This document shows, piece by piece, positions 36,201 to 46,888 of a DNA stretch of 64,000 nt. Within the stretch, counting starts at the first letter, position 1; each line of letters begins with the position of its first letter. The stretch covers positions 62,001-126,000 of the forward strand of contig CM065882.1 in assembly GCA_033439255.1 (NCBI GenBank), in the 5' to 3' direction. The notes beneath the pieces are model-generated. The model searched no databases, was not told where the DNA came from, and worked only from the letters and a program-made list of their open reading frames with translations. The position numbers and the translations under genes were made by a program. Source of the DNA: Hericium rajendrae. Lineage: Eukaryota > Basidiomycota > Agaricomycetes > Russulales > Hericiaceae.

Positions 36201-39200
36201 TATTCTTCTCTCCCCATGTCTATTTTTAATAACGAAATTCGATTTCTTTAGCCTTATAACGCGATGACGTGGCACGCTCCACGCACCGCAACGCCTCCGC
36301 CACTCAACTACCCACCTCCGTCGCGCTTCCAAACGCGCGTGCGACGCCTCCCCGCGCCATGAAGGGGCATTTGCCGGCACACAAGACCCCGCGCTCGCAA
36401 TCGCGCGCCGTCAAACTCACCCGCGTGTCCCAGCCCCGCGCCCTGCGTCCCAGCCCCGAGCCCTGCATCCCAGCCCCGAGCCCTGCGTCCCAGCCCCGAG
36501 CCCTGCGTCCTAGCCCCGAGCCCTGCGTCCCAGCCCCGAGTCCCCGCACGCCTCCCAGCCCCGCGCGCCATCCCAACGCCATGGCCACGCCCCCCAGCAT
36601 CGCACCCGCACTTCCAGCCCTGCACCTCCCAGCTCAGCGCGTCCCAGCCCCACACCTCCCAGCCCCGTGCCCGTGCACCCCAGCGCCAGCGCCGGGACCC
36701 TGCGTCCAAACCCCCCGCGTCCCAGCCTCGAGTCCCCGCGCCCACCTCCAGTCCCCGCGCGCCATCCCTGAGTTCCCGCGCGTGTCCCCGAGCCCTGCGC
36801 GCCGTCTTCAGCCCTGCACGCCGTCTCCAACCCCGCATGCGCCGTCTACAGCCCCGCGTGTGCTGTCTCCAGCCCCGCGTGTGCCGTCTCCAGCTCCACG
36901 CGCGCCGTCTCCAGCTCCGCGCGCCGTTCCCAGCTCCGCGCGCCTGTCTCCAGCCATGCCGCGCCATCTCCAGTCCCCCGCGCCATCTCCAACCCTGCGC
37001 GCGCCGTCTCCAGCCCCGTGCGCACCGTCTCCACCCCGCGCGCACCGTACCCATCCCCGCGCGCGCCGTTCCAGTGCAGTGCCCGTGCGCGTCCCAGCTC
37101 CACGCGTCCCAGGCCCCAGCCCCATCTGCGCCGTCCCAGCACCGCGGCCGCGCGCTGCAGCGCCGTGCCCGCGCTCTCCACCCCGCGTCCAGCCCCGTTC
37201 CCGTGCCCACGGTCCCAGCGCCGGGTGCGCTTCAATGCCGAGCCCGCGCCCATGCACCAGCCCCAAGCCCGCGCTTCAGCGCCGTCCCCGCGCGTCCCAG
37301 CCGCGAGCCCGCTCCACCCCGGCATCCGCGCGTGAATTCCGCCCGCGCACTCCACGCGCGGGAGCCATCGGCGGAGGTGCGGCGAGCATAGGGGATGGCG
37401 CGTGCGCGCGTGCCGACCGCAGCGTGCATGCTCTGCAGCGGGCGTGCGGCGAATGGCACGCGCAACCTGCGTGCAGCGCGTGCGTAGCCACGGGGCGAGA
37501 GTGGGAGTAGGTAGTAGGCGCCGTAAGCAGGAGGAAAAGCGCACGCGGAAGCGCCGGCGAGCGCGCGTGAAGCGCCGGCGGGTGCATGTGGAGCGCCGGC
37601 GGGCGCGAGGGAAAGCGCCGGCGGGCGCGAGGAAGCACCGAAATAAGCACCGGCGAGCGGATGTAGAAGCGCCGGCAAGCGTAGGTAGTCATAGTGGCCG
37701 AGATCCTTAAGATCTCGGCCGATATGTTTTTTTAAGAATATAACATGTTTTTTGATATGTTTTACTATGCAAAACATATTTTATGCAAAACATGTGAAGT
37801 TCCAAACATAGCATTTAGCTCGAAAATACTGCTTATAGTGTCACTGGTACAGTTGGAACCCTCCCTCCTATTACTACTGGTATAGGTTGCAACTGATCTA
37901 CAGGGTCTGGTGTTTCAAGATCCCGGAGCAGTTGCCCATATGCCAAGGCCACCTCCATCAGTGCTGGTTTGCTCAAGATGTCTCCATCGCAATTACGCCA
38001 AGGCGTCTTGGGGTCCAATAGCCACTGTATCTCAGACTTGGGATTCACATTGGCATGAACACGGCGCGGCAACCATGGCCTTGGATAGTCAAATGTAGCC
38101 CAGTCAGGATGGTCTGGGTCTGCTGTAGTGCGATGTCCCTGCTGAAGGTATGATCAAATAACCAACATGACATATATTTTGGGACAGCGTACCCTGCACA
38201 ATGAGATCTCCAGCACGAGGTCTTGATACAACTGCAGTCCAGAAAGACCGCTGAGGAAGGCAAACTTGGCTTTTTCATTTTTTGCCGAGTTTCCTGGTGT
38301 TTTCAGCGGACTGCCATCTGAGTCCAGACCGACTTGTGGATCAATCCGAGCCTTGTTTTTGGACTTATTGTTCGAAGGCATGGTCCCCGCACGCCGTTCT
38401 CTAAGCTGTTGCAAAGCCTTAGCTTTCCCAGCATTTGTCACTCGTAGACTAGTTTCCAATGGCGTAACGTCTTCGACATCATCCACATCCTCCTCTTCAG
38501 ATCTGAAAGAGCCCAGGTCGAAAAACTCTCCATGTTCGTCGTAACCATTATGATCCTTTGTCCGAGCATTTTTGCGACCCGAGGGAATGCCAACCATCTC
38601 GACATCCTTCTCAGCTTCCGCGTCCGAGACATCCTGAGGGTTGGGCACATCCCGGTCTGCAAACCGCGCTTGAATTTCCTTCCGTCGACAAATCCGGACA
38701 GTCTTTCCTCCCCCGGTGTTGCCCTCGCTGTCAGATGGAATCTCCATCACAGGGGTCCACTCGCCCTTCACGACGACCGCCTTGAACTCTAATACAGTGA
38801 GGCCATCGGACTCCCGGTTCTGCCAGAATTCGATGATGGGTTTGAGTTCCTGCCTATTAATGCGTGATGGATCTTCCCAAACGTATCCCGTAGGAAGGTA
38901 CATCGGGTCAATGTAGTTCTCGAAGCCGTCAGCTTTTATCTTCGCCCAGGGAATTGCCGATGCCTTCAGATTGGCGCATGCTGATGAATTAATGCATTAG
39001 CCGGGCCAAGCATGTTCATCACAGAAAATACACACCGTAATGAAAGGTTAGAAACTCCCTTATCAGCGATATCAACAAATCTGGCGTGTATTCTTCGAAA
39101 TCCGCAGGTATTGTAACACCTCCGTCTGGATTGTAGATCAACTGTAGAGTTGGTTTCCTGGACTTCTTGACTGCGTGGCCCGGTTCATTGGAATCATCCC

Positions 39201-40153
39201 CGGGACCTTCTGGAGTCAGCACCGCAGACCAAAGCATGAAATTCTGCATACCATATAGAGCTTTGGCATAGGATGTCCAGGCCGACATCATTGGCTGCTC
39301 ATCCCAGTCCTTCACTGCTTCTGCGAGGGTTGGCCGTCCGAGATCACCGTTGTAATCGAACCTGGATTCATTCAATATCACTCGACTATGGAAAAGGTTA
39401 GATCATACTTCCGGACCACCGCCGTCCCCTCTTCGTCTAGCCATGTCCCCAGGACCACTACGGACATCCCAAGATGTGACCGCATTTGTGTGGCGAACGA
39501 CTTGGTGTACTCGCCAGCATGCTTAGATGCTTGTCTGCATAGAGACGACATGAGGACAGATACTGGACATACAGCAACAGTACGGACCTGGCCTGCACAT
39601 CAGGAGGAGCCTCCGTCTTTGTCCACAATGCAGCATACTCCTCATATTGGGTCATCTTGTCCGGAGTAAGGTTGTTCATCACCTGACTCACTGCCCGGGA
39701 GTAGATCGCAATGTGGGCTTTGCTTTCAGGCTGCGCACCACCAGATAGTACTTTGGCATGCTCCATGATGGCATCGCGTTCCATGTGCTGGACTACGGCC
39801 TTGAGTGTCCATGTTCGGACATACTTAAATGAGTCCGCCTTCTGAAGCCGGTGCCTGCCATGTTTTAGCAGCCACTCGTGTATCAACTATATAGCGAAAG
39901 TGAGTTAGCAGCGACAGCTCATCAACAGATGCAGGCATACCCGCTGGACCCTGGTCAACTCAAGACCCCTGTATGAAAAACGGCCAAAGAATTGACCACC
40001 AGGTGCCTTGAGGTCCGTAATGATACGACGTCGTCCAGCCTTCCCGGTCTCCTTAAAGGCCTTCAACTGTGTTTTGAGAAGGTCAATCTCGTCCTCCGAC
40101 AGATCAGTCTTGACAGACTTGGACTTTTTCTGTAGAAGGGGACCTCTCGGCAT
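33298..40153 (-). CDS. KDZ companion protein, interrupted by the right 4-kb element
   Basis: Starts MPRGPLLQKKSK at 40,153 and runs through about eight exons. Recognisable blocks are PGGQFFGRFSYRGLE, QYEEYAALWTKTEAPPDVQA, FATQMRSHLGMSVVVLGTW, VKDWDEQPMMSAWTSY, INRQELKPIIEFWQNR and WLLDPKTPWRNCDGD. Order and wording resemble a family I recall as encoded beside KDZ transposases in mushrooms; its role is unknown. After AYGQLLRDLE the gene is cut at 37,912 by the 4-kb element. The matching continuation lies beyond its far end, from 33,897 down to the stop at 33,298 (AQMGASDSDDESRPD, SKRSGRTRVPTKKMAM, a basic tail KKKAAARR). The basic motifs and acidic patches suggest a nuclear protein. The start is 173 bp from the divergent dioxygenase gene. 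Confidence 0.72.
33890..33897. repeat. 8-bp target site duplication, copy 1
   Basis: GTTTCAAG directly abuts the inner end of the right 4-kb element and recurs at 37,912-37,919 at its other end. Confidence 0.85.
33898..37911 (-). mobile_element. 4-kb non-coding element, right copy (arm of the giant inverted repeat)
   Basis: Inverse copy of 26,515-30,473, about 4.01 kb long. Differences are scattered substitutions plus repeat-number changes in the 21-bp block. It is flanked by perfect 8-bp direct repeats GTTTCAAG, as left by a cut-and-paste DNA transposon of a superfamily with 8-bp duplications (hAT does this; I recall the same for Zisupton). It lies inside a coding exon of the KDZ companion gene. 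It encodes no transposase, so it must have been moved by an enzyme from elsewhere. Confidence 0.9.
37912..37919. repeat. 8-bp target site duplication, copy 2
   Basis: Second GTTTCAAG, at the outer end of the right 4-kb element, within the Leu-Glu-Thr codons of the companion gene. Confidence 0.85.
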
Positions 40154-40325
40154 TAAATTGAAAGTAGGAGGGGCGAACTGAGGGAAGGGGCGGAAGAAGG
40201 CAAACTGATCAGCAAATGGATTATAGTGCAGCGGAACGACATGGACTGACTTTTTTTTTGTTTTTCATGTACGTCCTCAGACATACGGTCTTCAAAGGTA
40301 ACCAATATGATCCGATCTTTGTCCA
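40154..40325. promoter_or_regulatory. short divergent promoter region
   Basis: Only 172 bp separate the starts of the minus-strand companion gene and the plus-strand dioxygenase gene. The stretch is purine-rich near the companion side (GGAGGGGCGAACTGAGGGAAGG) and has a T9 run near 40,252. A shared, bidirectional promoter is inferred from the arrangement. Confidence 0.4.
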
Positions 40326-41924
40326 ATGCTGTACAGGCCGAATGAGGAATCCATCACCGGCAATCTCCTGCCGAAGCACATGTGGATAGCCGAATGCTTG
40401 GTGACAAACCTCTGCCACATCAAAGACTGTGACCAACCAGCCTTACTTTCCGCGCTGATCCTCATTTCCGCTCATTCCCCAAGTGAGATGTCCGAAGTCG
40501 AAGCAATCTCAATCTATCTGAAACACATGTTTCATTGCTATTTGGCTAACCACCAGAAGGTCGACTTTGCCAATCCTGCCCCGATCCCATACTGGATGCT
40601 GTCATCCAGCCTGCGCTGCGAGCTGGATTATATTGCCCGGGAGTTGGTTGCTGCTTTTCTAAACCGTAGTATGTGTATCAATTTGAAAATGAGATGATTG
40701 AAAACTGATGTAACTTCAGTCCGGATGACTTGGGATGCACAGCGTTACGCCAGCCGCATTCCGAAGAAATACACCGGACTCAACTCACCGACAGAAGCAT
40801 CCCTACACCGGCGTTACCCGGGCCTAACCTGGGGTACCAACAATATCTCGTGGCCTCTGATTGATGTCCCAATGACGGTCTCAGATACACACACCAATCA
40901 CCTGGTGTGGTACCTACCAGGTGTGCTGTCCCTGGAACGACAGGTGGCAACTCGCATTTGACATCACCCGTCATTGTGTTGATCAATTGCTTGTGCAGGC
41001 CATCATGTTCAATGCTGCAAAGATCCTCGAGCCCCTCTTCCAAAGGAGCTGGACTGAAATTTACAGAAAGAATGGGCCGACGAATCCAGGACCAGCAGGA
41101 TCGGGCATTGTCAAGTCCGCGAAGCAAGCAGCAGGCTCGAGGTCCAAGGGAACGAGGTCCGAAGCCATGAAGTCTCTGACTCGTCATGCTCAAAACCTTT
41201 ATCATAATCCGGTAGTCTGCACCTTGCATCCTGGCTTTGTAGATTTGTCCCCAGCATGGTTTGCACTCGGCCATGAGGTATGAGACCCTTCCTTCTATCG
41301 TCGATGTAGAATTCAGTGTGTACCTGGATTTCGCTGTAGGACACTCACTTTCCCCTCTACACGTCTGTCTCCCTCAAGACCCAGCGGGCAAAAGAATGGC
41401 TGCTAGCATTCCAGGAATCAGGCGCAATCATGAGTGCAATTCTTGGGGTCATATACCCAGAATTACACGAGGCTGGCATATGCACGTTGGAACGGCTCAG
41501 AGATATGCCGGAGTTTCGTGAAGTGATGTGCCACTGGACATCTGCATTTAGTGGTGTCTCGATCATCTCTAACCGGGCCACCATGCCGCATAGAGATATG
41601 GGAGGTCGCGCCGAATGGCCAGATCTCCTGGCGACGATCGGCACATATCCTGATGCAGAACTGCACCTCCAGAATCTCAACCTGAGGTTTGCATACAGGT
41701 CCGGGACACTAGCTGCGGTCTGCTCAAAAATGGTAATCCATGCAGTCCCAGAATGTGAACCGGACAGGGTGTGTTATGCATTTTGGATGAGAGATGCAGT
41801 GCACGAGCGCATGATCGTCAAAGCACCGGACTGGTGCAATGACAGTCAGTTCAACATCCCATCCGAACCCGACGTAACGGACGAGTCATCGCAGACTCAC
41901 GCATCATTACCTTTTTCATTGTAA
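40326..41924 (+). CDS. 2-oxoglutarate/Fe(II) dioxygenase, fungal TET/JBP-like class
   Basis: Likely oxidises 5-methylcytosine or a related DNA base in the nucleus. Exons: 40,326-40,668, 40,720-41,277 and 41,340-41,924. The N-terminal part is helical; the catalytic domain is in the last exon. The iron ligands are visible: His and Asp in TMPHRDMGGRAEW and the distal His in CSKMVIHAVPECEPDRV, followed by the 2-oxoglutarate-binding Arg in DRVCYAFWMRDAVHERM. This arrangement matches the mushroom TET/JBP-like dioxygenases known to be associated with KDZ transposons. Near 40,930-40,960 the frame shifts by one base between WYLPGVLSLERQ and WQLAFDITRHCVD, so a very short intron, a mutation or a misread base needs to be considered; it is upstream of the catalytic exon. 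It lies between the companion gene and KDZ transposase 2. Confidence 0.82.
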
Positions 41925-42080
41925 TAGCATATTCTTATCCCCGATGCTGTGAGATTCCTTGTGTCCCCACAATCCCCTTCCTCTGCTGTTCCTCCGTCTG
42001 CAGTTCTTCAGTACCATTTTCTTCAGTTGCTGGCCTGACTTTGCTCCCCCTTCCCAATATCCTCTTTACCGCTTTAATAG

Positions 42081-45000
42081 ATGCCACCCAGAGTGAAGAA
42101 AGGCCGTGGCATACGGATCGTCGTGCAAGAAGAACTTGAGACTGGGCGTGGAACATGGAAAGTCAGTCAGCCAGCGGCTCAACCCAAGCAAACCAAGGAG
42201 GCCGATGATGCCTCATCAGACCGGAATGGAAGCGGAAAGTGTGCCCGTGCTGACAGAAAGGGTGATTCGTCACGGACTACCCGCCAAGGATCTACAGCCA
42301 AGGCCGATGGAGCTGCACACGTCTCCCCAGAAGCTCCGGTCATGACCGAGCAAGACTGGGAGCTGTATCATGCCCAGTCACTTAAACCGCGGAAACTCCG
42401 TGTACGTCTCCAGCTTTGGAATTCATTTCTGTCCTAATATCATTCATGTAGACAGACCGAACATGGCTGACCAAATGGACAGACACCAAAGATGACTACA
42501 TTCACACGATTCTCCAGGGTGAGGCCCGAGAGGACACATGCGCCACAGTGCAATGCAAACGGAAACCCGAATGGCGGTGCAAGGACTGCTTCTCCAGTCC
42601 GCAATTCTGCACAAAGTGTTGTAAAAGGTGCCACAGTCATTTGCCATTCCACCGTGTTCAAAAATGGACCGGTACGCATTATGAGCCGGCTTGGCTCAGT
42701 GAACTCGGCGTTCTCATATATCTGGGACATGCTGGCTCACGCTGTCCGTCTATTGCTGGGAATGGCCATGATTCAGATAGCGCAGAATCCAGGACGACTG
42801 TTTCTTCCGGGATGACTCCTCGACCATCCAGCCATTCTATTCAAGACCCGAACCATTCATTCACAGCATTCCGTTCACCATCAAGTTCTTCCTCCCGAGG
42901 CCCTTCACCCCCTGCCACGAATGACATCCTATCAGGTTCAGAGGATGGGTACTCAAAGATCGGTAATTCAGAAGTTGTGTCACAGGCTGCTACGACTTGT
43001 CCGCCATCTCCAAGTGAATCGACTACCACCAGCAACACCAGCAGGTCACATATCCGGTCAGTCTTAGAGACCGTCCATGTTGGTAGAGGCCACCGGAAGG
43101 AGAAAGAAGGGACCATTTCTACTGTGACTTCCCAGGAACCCCACATTGATGACTCTGACACTGATACTCCAGCCACATCCATGCATTTACTCCCCAATCG
43201 TCGCATCACTAGTACTCATGGAGACACAGGGGATATTGGACGATCAGCCGGGCTGGTGTCCGATGTACTTTCAGAATCTGAGGCTGAGTCACTACCAGCT
43301 GCCTCCAAATCCATGCGCGGCCGCCTCATCACACGACCTCATCACAGCCGACAACCATCCCCATCACCACCCACACCCTTATCATCAACCCGAAGGATGA
43401 CTACACGCTCACATAATGGAGCTCAGTCCAACGACGACCACCAAGGACTGGGGCCCAATTGTAGGACACCAAGTCCGGTGCCTACCATCCACTTTGATGA
43501 GTTCCAACGTGCTTCTGCCTACATGGCGAAGACTGAACAGGAAGCCATAGAATGTGGTGTCTTCCAGAAGGACCGGCCATGTACGCTAGCTGCGAGCCTC
43601 CTTGATGACGATGATTATGTCCATGAGAATGATGGAGACACCGATTGGGAGCATGTCAACGAGGAAGATACCTTGGCGGAGGCTGAACGTCAGGCCCGGA
43701 GTCAGAGGCTCCATGCTAGCGAAGATACACCGGATCATATCCTGACCATTGTTGATCGGTCCGGAGTGCACGAATTAGGAGTGGTGAACTGCTATTGCTC
43801 TACTGATGAACCACTGCACCGTCAACTCCTTCGGAGCAATCTATTTCCAGCATCATTCCGTTGGCCCCAGACTGCGTTCACATTCCAGGTGTTAGAAGAC
43901 TGTCGTTTGGACAATCTTGAATGCAAAACCTCATTTTTCCAGTTCTTCGGAAAGCTCCATCGACTAACCAACCCTGCCTTTCCGGATTCGGTTCCTGTTG
44001 CGTTGCATGCCTTAACAGTTCTCTCATTGGCACTAACACATTCTCATAGGACCATTATCGGGAACTTATGTGGTCTCTGCGGGTATGGAGGCACCTGCAG
44101 TATATGCGATGGCATGGTTTCGGTCATCGCACTGACATGCCAGGAAATGGAGACTTGGCATTATTCTGTCCCACATGTCCTCAACCAGGAGAAAACATGC
44201 TGCCTGAAGACCGACTGTGAGTCCATTATTTCCCATCCAATTCTCTTCGTTGACTGCTGGTTTTCAGTGACCTCGATGCACGTATACAAATGCAGGATGG
44301 CAACTTTACTGCCCAGCTGGAGAAGATGAGAAGACCGGACAACGATTTTGCTTTGAGCGATGGCACCGGGTTCATGGTCGAGAGCAAAAGATACCATCAA
44401 CATCTCCGCAGCAATCGGGAGGTCAGGCAAGAGGTGCAACTAAGTAGCATATTGCATTATGTGGTCGGTAACCGTTTTGCCTGCAACAGCGATCCACATG
44501 CAATGACCACCGCGCGGTGAATCAAGCCAATGCCCGGAAGAGTAATTTATACTCATCCGGTTTGGGGTCCGCTGCCTGCATGCATGGGGCATTTATACCA
44601 CACACGACAGTGGACTTTCAAAAGGGTGAACGGTAGGTGTATCTCTCTGTCAGTCCACAAAGATAATGTTGTGCTGACAGATAGTCTGCAGTCAAGTCAA
44701 TATGGATTACTCCATCTGCCAAGGGTTGGGGTACAAGTCGCAAGGTCTGACTACAGCGAGACTCTTGTATGACATCGCTTGCCAGTGGTTTGTCAATTTC
44801 TACTCACGTGTGGACCGGAGCGAATTTTTGGAACTACCTTCGAACATGGAAATTATATCCGGTATTGGTCTTTTCCACATCCACGGTCACTGGCAAGAAT
44901 GCCTCGCTCGGTTTTCACCAACGTTCATTCCGGGCACATGCCAGGTGGATGGGGAGATATTGGAGACATTGTGGGCTCCTTTGAACGAGATCTCACGAAG

Positions 45001-46593
45001 TACGAGAGGGATGTCTATCTCTCACAGGAGGGAGATTTTGGATGATCACATGAATGACTCAAATTGGAAGAAGCTTGTACACAGCGGTATGCATGTTTCG
45101 ATCATTGTATGAGCTCCCTGACCAGTACTGAAAGTCGGGAGCAGTGAAGTCATTGTGCAAGAAGTGGAAGAAGTCAGCAACAGGTCTCGAGATTGCTGAG
45201 ACAGCATTCGCAGATTTTGATCACACAGTGCCTGACGACGTCCATGATGGATGGAAGAAGATAGAAGAGACTGCACAGAAGAACCGCTTACGGGATATAA
45301 AAGCAATGGACATATATGATTTGCAGATCGACGGACATATGCTCCCAGCCATCCTCAGCCTGGAGAACAATTGCTAATGTCATAGACAGTACCAGGAAAA
45401 GCGGAAATGGAAAACCGACTTGTGGCTGCAGTGGAGTCTGACAGGCTTCGTGGTTGCACTGCATGGATTCACTCGGGACTCAAGATAGAAGAGGCTCAGT
45501 GCGTTGTCCGATTTACCATTCCTTTATTCTGACGGAGCCAATGGTCATGCTAGGCTACAGCTGGCAGCATACGTCCGAAGCGTTGGTAAAACTGCTACAT
45601 TAAACCAGCAGAACACCATCGCAGAACGACGACGACGGCTGCAGACCCAAATTGATCAGTTTGAACGGCGGAGTCTGCCTTACATGTCCGAAGGTGAGGA
45701 TTGGATCCCCGGATTCACTATCGGACGGATGATCGATGACGGCGCCGAATACGATGAACTATGGGAGGACGTCCGCACTGAATATTCGAGACCTCTCATC
45801 GACGACGATGCAGCAATTCCGCCAGAGCGCGTTGCCCTTCCATTGCCCTCCACTGTGGGAAAGGCACTGGCCACTACTCATGGACTTCACGGCGTGTTGG
45901 AACAGGAAATTGACCTTCGGATCGGGCAAATGAACGATGCGCTTAGTCAGCTCTGTATAGCTCTCAGCGAGAAGGCATTCCAGTTCCGGACGAAGGTGCG
46001 GGCGGCCCGCAGATCACAACGAAAGCGGACAAGGGCTTGGGCAGATATTGAGACTACAGACAAGGTTGTCCAACAGCAGTGCCGTGTCTACAACCGAGCA
46101 CGATGTGCTCTAAACAGCCTTGGGCTTGCAGATTCTGACACATTGAAGACTTATAAGGTCTTGCACCGGTCGGACTTACGGGCGCAGACATTTGTCATTG
46201 ACTCAAGCATGCGGGGATCTCGTAATGAACCTCTTTCATGGTTCTGGAGACTGGGACGGAAAGGCGAGAATGACAGTAAATGGACAATGGAATGTGGGTC
46301 CGGTCTGCTGCATTCAACATGATCCCTGCCACTGATGGAGAATTGTAGTTTATCGTGTTCACTGGCTACGGTCTCGGGCCCAGATGAAGCAATGGCGTGC
46401 GGAGCGGGAAGCCCTTCCAAGGGAGATGGCACGAACGATCAATTACTTCACCAAGAGGGCAGAACGGTGGGGAAAATGGAAGGCCAACAACACAGATCCA
46501 GGGCACCAAAGCTATGCCTCCAGACAGATGGCACTCTGGATTAGCATGGCCAATCAGGCAGAGAGTGCATTTGCAGAGGCATTGGCACAATAG
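42081..46593 (+). mobile_element. KDZ transposase 2 (CxC2 cluster plus DDE-type core), largely open
   Basis: Ten exons: 42,081-42,401, 42,452-43,996, 44,050-44,216, 44,268-44,433, 44,490-44,632, 44,692-45,086, 45,145-45,336, 45,390-45,498, 45,554-46,293 and 46,349-46,593. Exon 2 carries the cysteine cluster (CKDCFSSPQFCTKCCKRCHS, then HLPFHRVQKW) and a long disordered Ser/Pro/Thr insert. The core follows in KDZ order: CPTCPQPGEN, QMQDGNFTAQ (first Asp), RSTCNDHRAV, DFQKGER, LYDIACQWF (second Asp) and VDGEILETLWAPLN (Glu). The C-terminus is helical (ARRSQRKRTRAW, VHWLRSRAQMKQWRAERE). No stop was found in the joined frame, but the seventh intron begins AT rather than GT (45,337) and may be a mutated donor. 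It ends 295 bp from the convergent Zn2Cys6-motif gene. Confidence 0.9.
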
Positions 46594-46888
46594 TACTTCA
46601 ACAATGTTCATGCCTTTTTGATTTGTGGTATCAAACCCGGAGACGAAGAATGTGCATTAAAAACATCACAAAAGAATGACTGTACAAGTAATATTATTCT
46701 CAGGCAGATGGCTGGACCAAAAATGGAGCACGCCTCACGGAAGGTCGGATTGAATCAGGAACAACACAGTATCTCAAGCCAGTCCCGGTCCTACTGTGTG
46801 TACGTTTAGTTGCAGCATGACTTCCCTTTTTTGCTGTCCTTGGGTACATCTCACTGCAGTTGCTGGTGCGCCTCCCCTCTACAAACTG

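Noticed and set aside
34138-37510. Very long open frames of 400 or more codons, rich in Pro, Ala, Arg and Ser, in both arms
   Set aside because: They run through ~20-bp GC-rich tandem repeats, appear in several frames and on both strands at once, and lack any domain or introns, so they follow from base composition.
26515-37911. Inverted pair as one giant foldback transposon carrying the spacer
   Set aside because: The right arm alone has a perfect target duplication, and the spacer contains the far side of the gene it interrupted, so the arms are separate units.
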